Notes: generated by a model from the sequence alone, not told the origin. A DNA stretch of 64,000 nt from Amycolatopsis sp. NBRC 101858 (GCF_030269325.1 NZ_BSTD01000008.1:310001-374000), one strand, 5' to 3'; shown: positions 53,156 through 62,163, numbered from the stretch's first letter. Numbers and translations are program-made.

Positions 53156-55135
53156 TCAGGCGCGACGACGCCAGAACAGGCGGGTGACCGCCGCCGCGAC
53201 CGCCGCCGGCGCGGGCGGGCGGGGCAGGCCGCGTGCCTCGGGCGCGGACTCCCGCATCGCCCGGTAGGCGAGGTGCGCGGCGAACCGGGCGAGCCGTGGC
53301 GCGGCGAGCGTCGCCAGCTCGGCGGCCCGGCCTTCGGGCAGGCTGAGGACTTCCGGCCGGTCCTCCAAGGCCTTCACCACGAGCGCGGCCGCGCGTTCCG
53401 GGCTGCTCGACGGGAGGCCGCGGTAGCCGGTCGGCGCGATCATCGGCGTCCGGACCAGCGGCATCCGCACCGACGTGAACGTGACGCCGTCCGAGAGCGT
53501 CTCGCGCCCGGCCGTCAGCCCGAACTCCTCCAGCGCCGCCTTCGACGCCAGGTACGCCGAGAAGCGCGGGGTGTCGGTCTGCAGGCCCATGGTGGTGACG
53601 TTGACGACGTGGCCGAACCGCCGCTCGGTCATCGACGGCAGGAAGCCGAGGATCAGCCGTGCCGGCCCGAAGTAGTTGATGGCCATCGTGCGCTCGTAGT
53701 CGTGGAAGCGTTCGGTGGACAGCGTCACCGAGCGCCGGATCGACCGGCCGGCGTTGTTCACCAGCATGTCGACCGCGCCGTGGTCGCCGAGCACGTCCTT
53801 GACCAGCGCGTCGACGGCGTCGCCGTCGGTGAGGTCGCAGGGGTACGCCGCGGACGCGCCGCCGGCCGCGGTGATCTCGTCGCGGACTTCTTCGAGCTCC
53901 GAAGCGCGCCGGGCCACGAGGATCACCTTCGCGCCCTTGCGTGCCACGGCGAGGGCCGACGCCCGGCCGATCCCGGACGACGCCCCGGTGATCAGCACCG
54001 TGCGCCCCGCCAGCCCGTGCCGGCGGCGCGCGCGGTCGGGGTCGAGGTGGGCCTGCCAGTACCGGTAGAGCGGCGCCGCGTAGTCGCGCAGCTCCGGCAG
54101 TTCGATGCCGCTGCCGAACAACGCGGTCGTGGTGCGCGCGGTGTCGAAGACGACGTCCGTGCTCAGGTGCGGCAGCACTTCGAGGGGAATGCCCAGCTCC
54201 TCGAGGACGGCGGCGCGGGTGGCCCGGCCGCCGGGCAAGCGGTCGACGCCGGTGGCCGCCGCGTGCGCGAGCCGGGTGCCCACCCGCCGCACGACGCCGG
54301 ACGGCCGCGCCGGCAGCACGGCCCGGATCGTCGGCCCGCCGGCCGCGCGCGCGAAGGCGTTGTACACGGAGTTGAGCGACTGCGGCCGGGCAGCGGCGAG
54401 GTGGTAGGTCGCCCCGGACGGCGCGTCCCGGTGCATCAGGTGCTCCATCGCCTCGACGACGTAGTCGACCGGCACCAGGTTCGTCGCCCCGAGACCGGGC
54501 GCGGCGAGCGGGAGCCGCGCCGGCAGCGCTGCCAGCCGCGAGATCGCGGGGAGGAAGTAGTACGGGCCGTCGACCTTGTCCATCTCGCCGGTGCGCGAGT
54601 CGCCGACGACGGCCGAGGGCCGGTAGACGCGGAAGGGCAGGGACTGCTCGCGGACGAGCTTCTCGGCCTGGAACTTCGTCGCGTGGTACGGCGAGCCGAA
54701 GTGCTGGCCGAGGTCGAAGTCGGCCTCGGTGAACCGCCCGGCGTGGTCGCCCGCGACGGCGATCGAGGACACGTGGTGCACCAGGCCCGCCTCCGCGGCC
54801 GAGGCGAAGGCGAGCAGGTGCCGGGTGCCCTCGACGTTGGCGCGCCGGTTGGCGTCCTCGCCGGCGGTGAGGTCGTAGATCGCGCCGAGGTGGACGACGT
54901 GGTCGAGGCGCCCCACCCCGGCCGGGTCGACGCCGAGCCGGGGTTCGGCGAGGTCGCCGAGCACCGGGTGGAGCTTGTCCGCACCCGGCCAGTCCTGGGC
55001 CAGCTCGGCCAGGCGGTCCCGGGAGGTTTCGCGGACCAGCGCGTACACCGCGGACGTCTCCGGCCGCCGCAGCAGGCGGGCGACCAGGCGCTTCCCGATG
55101 AAGCCCGTCGCGCCCGTCACGAAGTAGGTCGTCAT
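53156..55135 (-). CDS. two-domain SDR fusion, fatty acyl-CoA reductase-like (AcrA1 type)
   Basis: This 659-residue protein joins two Rossmann modules. Residues 1-370 are an extended NAD-epimerase/male-sterility type domain (VTGATGFIGKRLVARLL, VVHLGAIYDLT, SPYHATKFQAEKLV). Residues 375-620 are a classical SDR (LITGASSGIGRASA, LVNNAGRSI, AYLASKAAL). The same fusion is seen in mycobacterial AcrA1 and FcrA-like acyl-CoA reductases that make fatty alcohols for wax esters. In the second module the YxxxK is YLASK and an upstream TTM replaces the usual Ser region, so activity there needs care. An operator-like palindrome lies 35 bases upstream. Confidence 0.85.
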   Translation of the reverse strand: MTTYFVTGATGFIGKRLVARLLRRPETSAVYALVRETSRDRLAELAQDWPGADKLHPVLGDLAEPRLGVDPAGVGRLDHVVHLGAIYDLTAGEDANRRANVEGTRHLLAFASAAEAGLVHHVSSIAVAGDHAGRFTEADFDLGQHFGSPYHATKFQAEKLVREQSLPFRVYRPSAVVGDSRTGEMDKVDGPYYFLPAISRLAALPARLPLAAPGLGATNLVPVDYVVEAMEHLMHRDAPSGATYHLAAARPQSLNSVYNAFARAAGGPTIRAVLPARPSGVVRRVGTRLAHAAATGVDRLPGGRATRAAVLEELGIPLEVLPHLSTDVVFDTARTTTALFGSGIELPELRDYAAPLYRYWQAHLDPDRARRRHGLAGRTVLITGASSGIGRASALAVARKGAKVILVARRASELEEVRDEITAAGGASAAYPCDLTDGDAVDALVKDVLGDHGAVDMLVNNAGRSIRRSVTLSTERFHDYERTMAINYFGPARLILGFLPSMTERRFGHVVNVTTMGLQTDTPRFSAYLASKAALEEFGLTAGRETLSDGVTFTSVRMPLVRTPMIAPTGYRGLPSSSPERAAALVVKALEDRPEVLSLPEGRAAELATLAAPRLARFAAHLAYRAMRESAPEARGLPRPPAPAAVAAAVTRLFWRRRA

Positions 55136-55169
55136 GGCCGGTCCCTTCCGTCGTCGGGGCCGACTCTAA

Positions 55170-55185
55170 CCTACTGGAAAGTAGG
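55170..55185. promoter_or_regulatory. TetR-type operator-like palindrome before the reductase gene
   Basis: CCTACT (55170-55175) and AGTAGG (55180-55185) are perfect inverted arms around GGAA, in a locally A/T-rich stretch just upstream of the minus-strand reductase gene. The size and symmetry suit a TetR-family repressor. No TetR gene is in the window. Confidence 0.5.
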
Positions 55186-55210
55186 AACGATAGTTGTCAG
55201 TGTCTTCGGC

Positions 55211-55414
55211 TCACGGTCCGGCCGTCTCGTCCGCCGTCGCGACGACGGCGTCGCGCAGGGCGGCGCGCAGCCGTCCGACGTCGAGCGGGCCGAGCACCGC
55301 GGCCTCGCCCGGCGGCGCGACCAGCACTACTTTGTCCTGACTGACGAACACCGTCACGTCCCTGCGCCTGCCGGCCAGATCCCGGCAGCCGACGGACCAT
55401 TCGCCCCGACTCAT
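55211..55414 (-). CDS. small hypothetical protein
   Basis: This 67-residue protein, MSRGEWSVGCRDLAGRRRDV then VFVSQDKVVLVAPPGEAAVL and an Ala/Arg helix, looks like a compact beta-then-helix domain. I do not recognise the family. Similar small proteins with an EWSV/VVLVAPPGE pattern are common in actinobacteria. It is upstream of the reductase gene on the same strand with a 75-base gap that contains the operator-like palindrome. Confidence 0.6.
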   Translation of the reverse strand: MSRGEWSVGCRDLAGRRRDVTVFVSQDKVVLVAPPGEAAVLGPLDVGRLRAALRDAVVATADETAGP

Positions 55415-55621
55415 GGTCGCCGCCCCTCCGTTTCTCCTCGTGGTCGTGCTCCGTGCGAGGGTGGGAGCGGGGCCCGGAGGCGCTATGACGCCGGTTCACC
55501 CGATTTGCCTACTCGTGAGTTTTCTCTTGCGCTTCGCGGATTTCCGGCGTATCCCCCGGTCGTGGCCGGGCCCGTTCGGGAGTAGCGTCCGCACCGGACT
55601 CGTCGACGTGGGAGGTCACTG

Positions 55622-56845
55622 ATGCCGGAGCCGCGGAAGATCGTCATCGTGGGAGCGGGCCTGGGCGGCGCGTCCGCCGCGGCCGCGTTGCGTGAACGCG
55701 GGTACACCGGCGAAGTCCTGCTGATGGGGTCCGACCCGCACCGGCCGTACGAGCTGCCGCCGCTGTCGAAGGGCGTGCTGCTCGGCACCACGGACGAGCC
55801 CGACTGGGTGCACGAAGAGAAGTTCTACGCGGAGCACGACATCCGGTTCAGCGCGGGCGTCACGGCGACGCGCGTCGAGCTGGGCGCGCGGCTGGTGCTG
55901 GACGACGCGGGCGGCGAGCACCGCTACGACCGCCTCGTGCTGGCGACCGGCTCCCGGCCGCGCTCGCTCCCGGTCCCCGGCGGCGACCTCCCGGGGCTGT
56001 ACACGCTGCGCAGTCTCGACGACGCGCTCAAGCTGCGTTCGGCGTTCGCCGCGGCGGAGCGGGTGGTGGTCGTCGGCGCCGGTTGGATCGGCTCGGAAGC
56101 CGCCGCGGCGGCCCGCACGCACGACGCGGACGTGACGGTGGTGGACCCGGTCGCGGTGCCGCTGGCCACGGTGATCGGCGAGACGGTCGGCGGGGTGTTC
56201 CGGGACCTGCACGCGGAAAAGGGCGTCCACTGGCGGCTGGGCGAGCAGGTCGCGGAGATCACGGGCGGCCCGGACGGCGTCCGCGGCGTCCGCCTGAGCG
56301 GCGGCGACGAGCTGACGGCGGACGTGGTCCTGGTCGCGGTCGGCGCGGCACCCCGGGTGGAGCTGGCGCACACGGCGGGCCTGGAGCTGTCCGACGACGG
56401 CGGGGTGTGCGTGGACGCGGGCCTGCGCACGGCGGCCCCGGACGTGTACGCGGTGGGCGACATCGCGGCCCACTTCCACCCGCGCTACGGGCACCGCATC
56501 CGCGTGGAGCACTGGTCGAACGCGAAGGACCAGGGCACGCACGTGGCGCAGAACCTGCTGGGGGAGAACGAGCCGTACCTCGCCTCGCCGTACTTCTTCA
56601 CGGACCAGTACGACTTGGGTTGCGAGTACCGCGGGCTGGCCGACCCGGCGGCGGACGAGCTGGTGGTCCGGGGCGATCTGGCGGCCCGCGAGTTCACGGC
56701 GTTCTGGCTCCGCGACGGCGAGGTATCGGCGGCGATGAACGTGAACATGTGGGACGACGGGGATGCGTTGAGCGCATTGGTGGACGGCCGCACGAAGGTG
56801 ACGGCGGAGCAGCTCAAGACGGCGGACCTGGCGTCGCTCACCTGA
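55622..56845 (+). CDS. FAD-dependent ferredoxin reductase (rhodocoxin/putidaredoxin reductase type)
   Basis: This 407-residue pyridine nucleotide-disulfide oxidoreductase fold protein has KIVIVGAGLGGASAAAALRERG (FAD), PYELPPLSKGVLLG, LVLATGSRPRSL, VVVVGAGWIGSEAAAAAR (NAD(P)H) and DVYAVGDIAAHFHPRYGHRIRVEHWSNAKDQG. The last segment is typical of reductases that serve ferredoxins of P450s or dioxygenases. No ferredoxin or P450 gene is adjacent, so the partner is elsewhere. The ATG at 55622 follows GGGAGG. Confidence 0.93.
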   Translation: MPEPRKIVIVGAGLGGASAAAALRERGYTGEVLLMGSDPHRPYELPPLSKGVLLGTTDEPDWVHEEKFYAEHDIRFSAGVTATRVELGARLVLDDAGGEHRYDRLVLATGSRPRSLPVPGGDLPGLYTLRSLDDALKLRSAFAAAERVVVVGAGWIGSEAAAAARTHDADVTVVDPVAVPLATVIGETVGGVFRDLHAEKGVHWRLGEQVAEITGGPDGVRGVRLSGGDELTADVVLVAVGAAPRVELAHTAGLELSDDGGVCVDAGLRTAAPDVYAVGDIAAHFHPRYGHRIRVEHWSNAKDQGTHVAQNLLGENEPYLASPYFFTDQYDLGCEYRGLADPAADELVVRGDLAAREFTAFWLRDGEVSAAMNVNMWDDGDALSALVDGRTKVTAEQLKTADLASLT

Positions 56846-57557
56846 GGCGTTCGCGGAGCAGGGAGTCGAGCCGTCGCCACGCCGGTGACGACGCGTTCAC
56901 GGCTCCCTGCACCAGCGCCGGGATCGCGGAACCCTGGTCGTACGAAGGAAGTTCCGCACCGTAGCGGTCGCGAGTCGCCGCAATGAGCTTGTCTGCCAGC
57001 GCGTCGACGCGGGGGTCCCTCGGGTCCAGGTCGTGCACGCCGTCGTACTCGAGGACGATCGACAGCAGATCCGGGTCGGCCAGCATCGACGACTGGTCCT
57101 GGAAGTTCGCGCGCGCCGTGGATGGGTGCGTGGCGAACACCAGCAGCCACAGGTCGTGCTGCAGCGCCACCCACCTCTCGCTGAACCCCAGACCCGGCAT
57201 GCGGGACAGAAACTCCACGACGTCGGCGGGCAGCGCGGACAGCCGGCCGTCGGCCAGCTGCCGGAGTCGTTCCTGGGTCGCGCGGAGCCCTTCGATGCGT
57301 GCGGACAGGTCGTCGTCGATCTGCCGCAAGGCCGCCGCGAGCTCGCCGCCGGAACGCAGCTCGCGGATGCGCGCCAAGGGCACCCCCGCCTCGGCGAGCG
57401 TGCGGATCTTGATCAGCTCCACGGCGTCGGCCGCGCTGTAGCGGCGGTAGCCGGACGCGTCGCGCGGCGGCTCGGGCAGGAGCCCTTTCGCGTGGTAGAC
57501 GCGGATCGTCTTGGCCGTCACCCCGACGTACCCGGCGAGCTGTCCGATGGTGAGCAC
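56838..57557 (-). CDS. MerR family transcriptional regulator
   Basis: This 239-residue protein has a MerR DNA-binding domain (LTIGQLAGYVGVTAKTIRVYHAKGLLPEPPRDASGYRRYSAADAVELIKIRTLAEAGVPLARI), a coiled-coil dimer helix and a C-terminal effector domain of about 120 residues of unknown ligand. There is no Cys pair, so it is unlikely to be a metal sensor. GTG 57557 is chosen because it begins the domain. A 21-bp palindrome lies just upstream. Its end overlaps the reductase gene by eight bases. Confidence 0.9.
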   Translation of the reverse strand: MLTIGQLAGYVGVTAKTIRVYHAKGLLPEPPRDASGYRRYSAADAVELIKIRTLAEAGVPLARIRELRSGGELAAALRQIDDDLSARIEGLRATQERLRQLADGRLSALPADVVEFLSRMPGLGFSERWVALQHDLWLLVFATHPSTARANFQDQSSMLADPDLLSIVLEYDGVHDLDPRDPRVDALADKLIAATRDRYGAELPSYDQGSAIPALVQGAVNASSPAWRRLDSLLRERLR

Positions 57558-57576
57558 CCGGCCATCGTCGCACTTG

Positions 57577-57597
57577 ACCTTGCCCCAGGGGCAAGGT
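57577..57597. promoter_or_regulatory. MerR operator palindrome
   Basis: ACCTTGCCCC (57577-57586) and GGGGCAAGGT (57588-57597) are perfect inverted arms around a single A. A -35-like TTGACC (57574-57579) overlaps the left arm on the plus strand. The site lies between the MerR gene and the divergent 84-residue gene, as expected for MerR control of both. The -10 elements are weak. Confidence 0.75.
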
Positions 57598-57612
57598 TGC
57601 AGGATGGCGGGC

Positions 57613-57867
57613 ATGGCGGACTACGAGACCCTGCGCGCGCTGGCCGACGAGGGCAACGAAACGGCGCTCGACCGGCTCGCCGACCTCGCCGACGCCCGCG
57701 GCGACGTCGAAGAGCTGAGCGAGCTGCTCGACGAGGGCTGTGACCACGCCGGTGCCCTGCTGACCCGGCGCGCGGTCACCGCGAATGACCTCTTGGAGCT
57801 GCAGCGGATCGCCGACGCCGGCCACGAGCCGGCCGGCGAGGAGCTGGAACGCCTGCTCAGGAAGTAG
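57613..57867 (+). CDS. small helical-repeat protein divergent from MerR
   Basis: This 84-residue all-helical protein shows about three loose repeats of roughly 30 residues: LRALADEGNETALDRLADLAD, ELSELLDEGCDHAGALLTRRA and ELQRIADAGHEPAGEELERLL. The pattern recalls short TPR/HEAT-like solenoids. No enzyme motif is present. Its promoter region is the MerR palindrome, so it is the likely regulated target. ATG 57613 is preferred over an in-frame ATG nine bases earlier. Confidence 0.75.
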   Translation: MADYETLRALADEGNETALDRLADLADARGDVEELSELLDEGCDHAGALLTRRAVTANDLLELQRIADAGHEPAGEELERLLRK

Positions 57868-59062
57868 CCGGGCGCGTCAGGGCCAGATAAGCCACCAGGG
57901 CCAGCAGCGCGAACCCCGCCATCGTCGCGGCCATCGGCACCGCGGTCCCGGGCCCGCCCAGCCCGACCAGCGGCGTCGCCACCGCGCCCACCACGAACTG
58001 CAGCACCCCCAGCAACGCCGAAGCCGCTCCCGCGGATCGAGCGTGCGACGCCAGCGCCAGCGAGCTCGAGTTCGGCATCACCAGGCCGATGCTCGACACC
58101 AGCAGGAACAACGACACCAGCAGCAAGGCCAAGGGCGCCCGGAACAACGCCGACGCCAGCGCCGCGGTCCCGCCGAAGACGCCGAGCAGCAGCCCGGTGA
58201 GCAGCAGCGCCCGCTCGCGGATCCGCCCCACGAGCCGTCCGTTGAGCTGGCCCGCCAGCACGATCCCGACGCCGTTCACGCCGAACACCACGCTGTAGGC
58301 CTGCGGGCTCAAGCCGTAGACGCCCTGCAGCGCGAACGACGAGCCCGAGATGTAGGCGAACATCGACGCGAACAGCAGCCCGGACGCCAGCGCGTAGCCC
58401 GCGAACGACCGGTCCAGCGCCAGCCGCCCGTAGGTCCGCATCACCTGGCCGAGCCGCGCCGGCGACCGCGAAGCAGACGGCTCCGGGAAGAAGAACACCA
58501 CCACGGCCAGCAGCAGTGCGCCGAACGCCGTCAGCACGACGAACACCCCGCGCCACGACGTCCAGTTCAGCAGCTGCCCGCCGATCAGCGGCGCCAGGAT
58601 CGGGGCCAGCCCGCTCACCAGCATCAGCGTCGAGAAGAACTTCGTCATCGCGGTGCCGGAGAACAGGTCCCGCACCGTGGCCCGCGCGATCACGATGCCG
58701 GCCGCCGCGCCGAGGGACTGGACACCGCGGGCCGCGACCAGCAGCCACGCGTCCGGGCTCACCGCGCACAGCACCGAGCCCACGACGTAGAGCACGAGCC
58801 CGGCCAGCAGCGGGCGACGGCGGCCCAGCGCGTCCGACAGCGGTCCGAGCACCAGCTGGCCCAGCGCCAGGCCGGCGATGAACGCGCTGAGCGTCAGCTG
58901 GACCGTCGTGTCCGCCGCGTGGAGGTCGCCCGCCATCCGCGGCAGCGCGGGCAGGTACATGTCGATCGACAGCGGCCCGAACGCCGAGAGGCCACCGAGG
59001 ACGAGGACGAACTTCAGCTGCGTCCGCCTGCTCGTCGCGGTACGTTCCGGCGTGATGGTCAT
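57857..59062 (-). CDS. MFS drug-resistance transporter, Bcr/CflA type
   Basis: This 401-residue exporter has 12 predicted helices. Marks are LSIDMYLPALPRMAGDLHA after the first helix, GQLVLGPLSDALGRRRPLLAGL (MFS motif A) and VQSLGAAAGIVIARATVRDLF (motif C area), all typical of Bcr/CflA proton antiporters. The ATG at 59062 has GAGGAGG upstream; the longer frame to 59176 is not supported. It overlaps the convergent helical-repeat gene by 11 bases. Confidence 0.93.
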   Translation of the reverse strand: MTITPERTATSRRTQLKFVLVLGGLSAFGPLSIDMYLPALPRMAGDLHAADTTVQLTLSAFIAGLALGQLVLGPLSDALGRRRPLLAGLVLYVVGSVLCAVSPDAWLLVAARGVQSLGAAAGIVIARATVRDLFSGTAMTKFFSTLMLVSGLAPILAPLIGGQLLNWTSWRGVFVVLTAFGALLLAVVVFFFPEPSASRSPARLGQVMRTYGRLALDRSFAGYALASGLLFASMFAYISGSSFALQGVYGLSPQAYSVVFGVNGVGIVLAGQLNGRLVGRIRERALLLTGLLLGVFGGTAALASALFRAPLALLLVSLFLLVSSIGLVMPNSSSLALASHARSAGAASALLGVLQFVVGAVATPLVGLGGPGTAVPMAATMAGFALLALVAYLALTRPATS

Positions 59063-59137
59063 GCGCCTCCTCGGGTCCCTGACTCCGACCAGCGACGCGG
59101 TGACCTGCGCTATTCCGGCTGTGAGCGGTGACACCCC

Positions 59138-59153
59138 GTGCTCAAACGAGCAC
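59138..59153. promoter_or_regulatory. small palindrome in the divergent MFS/fucose-operon spacer
   Basis: GTGCTC and GAGCAC are perfect arms around AAAC, 76 bases upstream of the MFS start on the minus strand. It could be an operator for either direction. Confidence 0.35.
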
Positions 59154-59225
59154 TGAACCGGTACTGATCCGATCAATTTCCGGTCGATTGGGCGACGGCT
59201 CTGGATCGGCGACCCTGACTGCGAT

Positions 59226-59240
59226 ATACATCGGATGTCT
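59226..59240 (+). promoter_or_regulatory. operator-like palindrome before the fuconate operon
   Basis: ATACATCGGATGTCT is a near-palindrome with perfect core ACATC-G-GATGT (59228-59238), 26 bases before the first gene of the sugar acid operon. The form suits a GntR- or LacI-family repressor of sugar catabolism. No such regulator gene is in view. Confidence 0.5.
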
Positions 59241-59265
59241 GGTCGAGCGGGTGAAGGGAAAATCC

Positions 59266-60117
59266 GTGCAGCTTGTGCGCCTCGGGGAGCCGGGAAGTGA
59301 GCGTCCGTTCGTGCGTGCCGACGACGGCACGACCTACGAGCTGGGCGGCCTGACCGCCGACATCGACGGCGGTTTCCTCGCCACCGGCGGCGTCGCCCGC
59401 GTGGCCGCCGCGCTCGCCGCCGGGGAGCTGCCGAAGGCGGACGTCGACGGCCTGCGCGTCGGCTCGCCCATCGCCCAGCCCGGCAAGGTCGTCTGCATCG
59501 GCATGAACTACCGCCGGCACGCGGAAGAGACCGGCGCGACGCCGCCGACCGAGCCCGTCGTCTTCATGAAGGCGCCGGACGTCGTGGTCGGCCCGGCCGA
59601 CGACGTCCTCATCCCGCGCGGGTCGGTCAGCACCGACTGGGAGGTCGAGCTCGGGGTCGTCATCGGCAAGACCGCGCGCTACCTCGACAGCGTCGACGAA
59701 GCTCTCGAGTACGTCGCCGGCTACGTCGTCTCGAACGACGTTTCCGAGCGCGCGCTGCAGTTCCGCACCGCCCAGTGGGACAAGGGCAAGTCGTGCGAGA
59801 ACTTCAACCCGCTCGGCCCGGCGCTGGTCCCCGCGGCCGAGGTGCCCGACCCGCAGGACCTCGGCCTGCGGCTGTGGATCAACGGCGAGAAGAAGCAGGA
59901 CTCGTCGACCAAGGACATGATCTTCTCCGTGGCCGAGATCATCCACCACCTGAGCCAGGTCATGGTCCTGCGCCCGGGCGACCTCATCAACACCGGCACC
60001 CCCGAAGGCGTCGCGCTCGGCCAGCCCGACCCCAAGCCCTACCTGCGCGACGGCGACGTGATCGAGCTGGAGGTCGACGGCCTCGGCCGGCAGCGCCAGA
60101 CCGCGAGGCAGGCCTGA
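59266..60117 (+). CDS. fumarylacetoacetate hydrolase family protein (likely 2,4-diketo-3-deoxy-L-fuconate hydrolase)
   Basis: This 283-residue FAH-fold hydrolase has CIGMNYRRHAEETG, FMKAPDVVVGPADDVLIPRGSVSTDWEVELGVVIG (metal-binding Glu) and PGDLINTGTPEGVALG. Next to fuconate dehydratase and an SDR, the expected reaction is cleavage of 2,4-diketo-3-deoxy-L-fuconate to pyruvate and L-lactate. GTG 59266 (VQLVRLGEPG) has AAGGG seven bases upstream; earlier starts are not needed. Confidence 0.88.
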   Translation: MQLVRLGEPGSERPFVRADDGTTYELGGLTADIDGGFLATGGVARVAAALAAGELPKADVDGLRVGSPIAQPGKVVCIGMNYRRHAEETGATPPTEPVVFMKAPDVVVGPADDVLIPRGSVSTDWEVELGVVIGKTARYLDSVDEALEYVAGYVVSNDVSERALQFRTAQWDKGKSCENFNPLGPALVPAAEVPDPQDLGLRLWINGEKKQDSSTKDMIFSVAEIIHHLSQVMVLRPGDLINTGTPEGVALGQPDPKPYLRDGDVIELEVDGLGRQRQTARQA

Positions 60118-60119
60118 CC

Positions 60120-61424
60120 ATGGCGAAGATCATCGGCATGGAGGTCCTCGACGTCCGGTTCCCGACCTCCCGGGAGCTCGACGGCTCGGACGCCATGAAC
60201 CCCGACCCGGACTACTCCGCCGCCTACGTCGTGCTCCACACCGACGGCGGCCCGGACGGCTACGGGCTCGCGTTCACCATCGGCCGCGGCAACGACGTCC
60301 AGGCCGCCGCGATCCGCGCGCTCGCCCCGCACGTCGTCGGCCGGGACGTCCCGGAGGACGCGGCCGCGTTGGGCGACCTGTCGCGCACGCTCGTCGGCGA
60401 CTCGCAGTTCCGCTGGCTGGGCCCGGAAAAGGGCGTCGCGCACATGGCCGTCGGGGCGGTGGTCAACGCCGCGTGGGACCTCGCCGCGCGCCGCGCCGGC
60501 CTCCCGGTCTGGCAGTTCGCGGCCCGGATGTCGCCCGAAGAGCTCGTGTCGCTGGTCGACTTCCGGTACCTCTCCGACGCGCTCACCGAAGCCGAGGCCC
60601 TGGACATCCTGCGCCGCGCGGAACCCGGCCGCGCCGAGCGGACGAAGCAGCTGGAAGCGCACGGCTACCGCGCCTACAGCACGTCCCCCGGCTGGCTCGG
60701 GTACGCCGACGCGAAGCTGGTGCGGCTGGCCGAGCAGGCCGTCACCGACGGCTTCGAGATGATCAAGCTCAAGGTCGGCGGCAACCTCGAGGACGACGTC
60801 CGGCGGATGAAGCTCGCCCGCGAGACCGTCGGCGACGGCATCCGGATCGCCGTCGACGCCAACCAGCGCTGGGACGTCCAGGCCGCGGTCGACTGGATGA
60901 CCGAGCTCGCGCCGTACGACCCGTACTGGATCGAGGAACCGACGTCCCCGGACGACGTGCTCGGCCACGCGGCCATCGCGAAAGCGCTTGCGCCCATCAA
61001 GATCGCCACCGGTGAGCACGTCCAGAACCGCGTCGTCTTCAAGCAGCTGCTGCAGGCGGACGCGATCTCGGTGCTGCAGCTCGACGCCGCCCGCGTCGGC
61101 GGGTTCAACGAGAACCTCGCGATCCTGCTGCTGGCCGCCAAGTTCGGCGTCCCGGTGTGCCCGCACGCCGGCGGCGTCGGGCTCTGCGAGCTCGTCCGGC
61201 ACCTCTCGATGTTCGACTTCGTGGCGGTGTCCGGTACCGACGCGGACCGCTCCATCGAGTGGGTCGACCACCTGCACGAGCACTTCACCGACCCGGCCGT
61301 CGTCGAGCGCGGCCGGTACCTCGCCCCGACCGCCCCCGGGTTCTCCGCGCGCATGCACGACGCGACGCTGCGCCGGTTCCGCTTCCCGGACGGTCCCGAG
61401 TGGACGGAGACCGCAAGTGAGTGA
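60120..61424 (+). CDS. L-fuconate dehydratase (enolase superfamily)
   Basis: This 434-residue mandelate racemase-type enzyme converts L-fuconate to 2-keto-3-deoxy-L-fuconate. Seen are the N-terminal DVRFPTSRELDGSDAMNPDPDYSAAYVVL (the substrate-specific cap of fuconate dehydratases), the KLKVGG catalytic Lys strand, metal ligands in VDANQRW, IEEPTSPDD and ATGEH, and the His region PHAGGVGLCELV. The ATG is two bases after the FAH stop. It overlaps the SDR gene by eight bases. Confidence 0.92.
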   Translation: MAKIIGMEVLDVRFPTSRELDGSDAMNPDPDYSAAYVVLHTDGGPDGYGLAFTIGRGNDVQAAAIRALAPHVVGRDVPEDAAALGDLSRTLVGDSQFRWLGPEKGVAHMAVGAVVNAAWDLAARRAGLPVWQFAARMSPEELVSLVDFRYLSDALTEAEALDILRRAEPGRAERTKQLEAHGYRAYSTSPGWLGYADAKLVRLAEQAVTDGFEMIKLKVGGNLEDDVRRMKLARETVGDGIRIAVDANQRWDVQAAVDWMTELAPYDPYWIEEPTSPDDVLGHAAIAKALAPIKIATGEHVQNRVVFKQLLQADAISVLQLDAARVGGFNENLAILLLAAKFGVPVCPHAGGVGLCELVRHLSMFDFVAVSGTDADRSIEWVDHLHEHFTDPAVVERGRYLAPTAPGFSARMHDATLRRFRFPDGPEWTETASE

Positions 61425-62163
61425 ATTCGAGGGCCTGGTGGCCGCCGTCACCGGAGGCGCCTCGGGCATCGGCCTGGCCGCGGCCACGCTGCTGGCCGAG
61501 CGCGGCGCGCAGGTGGCGGTCCTCGACCTGAAGCCGGGCGACGACGGCATCCGCTGCGACGTCTCCTCGGACGACGAAGTGCGCACCGCGATCGACACCG
61601 TCGTGGAACGCTTCGGGCGCCTCGACATCCTCGTCAACAACGCCGGCATCGGCGCGCAGGGCGACGTCACCGCGAACGGCGACGACGAGTGGCACCGCGT
61701 GTTCGACGTCAACGTCGTCGGCATGGTCCGGCTCGCCCGGGCCGCGCTGCCGCACCTGAAGAACTCGCCGTCCGCGGCGATCGTCAACACCTGCTCCATC
61801 GCGGCCTGGGCCGGCCTGCCCAACCGCGCGGTCTACTCGGCCACCAAGGGCGCGGTGCTCTCGCTGACCCTGGCCATGGCGACCGACCACCTGCCCGACC
61901 GGATCCGCGTCAACTGCGTGTGCCCCGGGACGGCGGACACGCCCTGGGTGGGCCGGCTGCTCGACGCCGCCGGCGACCCGGCGGCCGAACGCGCGGCCCT
62001 CGCCGCGCGCCAGCCGATGGGCCGGCTGGTCACCGCCGACGAGGTGGCGAACGCCATCGTCTACCTCGCCAGCCCGCTTTCCGCTTCGACCACCGGCACC
62101 GCGCTCGCGGTGGACGGCGGCATGTACGGCCTGCGTCCTCGCGGCCCCGTGAACCACGACTGA
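61417..62163 (+). CDS. SDR family dehydrogenase (likely 2-keto-3-deoxy-L-fuconate 4-dehydrogenase)
   Basis: This 248-residue classical SDR has VTGGASGIGLAAA, NNAGIGAQG, catalytic Ser in NTCSIAAWAG and YSATK, then CPGTADTPWV, which is typical of the sugar-acid group. Asp in VLDLK favours NAD. By position it oxidises the dehydratase product to the 2,4-diketo acid that the FAH enzyme then splits. The GTG 61417 overlaps the dehydratase stop. Confidence 0.9.
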   Translation: MSEFEGLVAAVTGGASGIGLAAATLLAERGAQVAVLDLKPGDDGIRCDVSSDDEVRTAIDTVVERFGRLDILVNNAGIGAQGDVTANGDDEWHRVFDVNVVGMVRLARAALPHLKNSPSAAIVNTCSIAAWAGLPNRAVYSATKGAVLSLTLAMATDHLPDRIRVNCVCPGTADTPWVGRLLDAAGDPAAERAALAARQPMGRLVTADEVANAIVYLASPLSASTTGTALAVDGGMYGLRPRGPVNHD

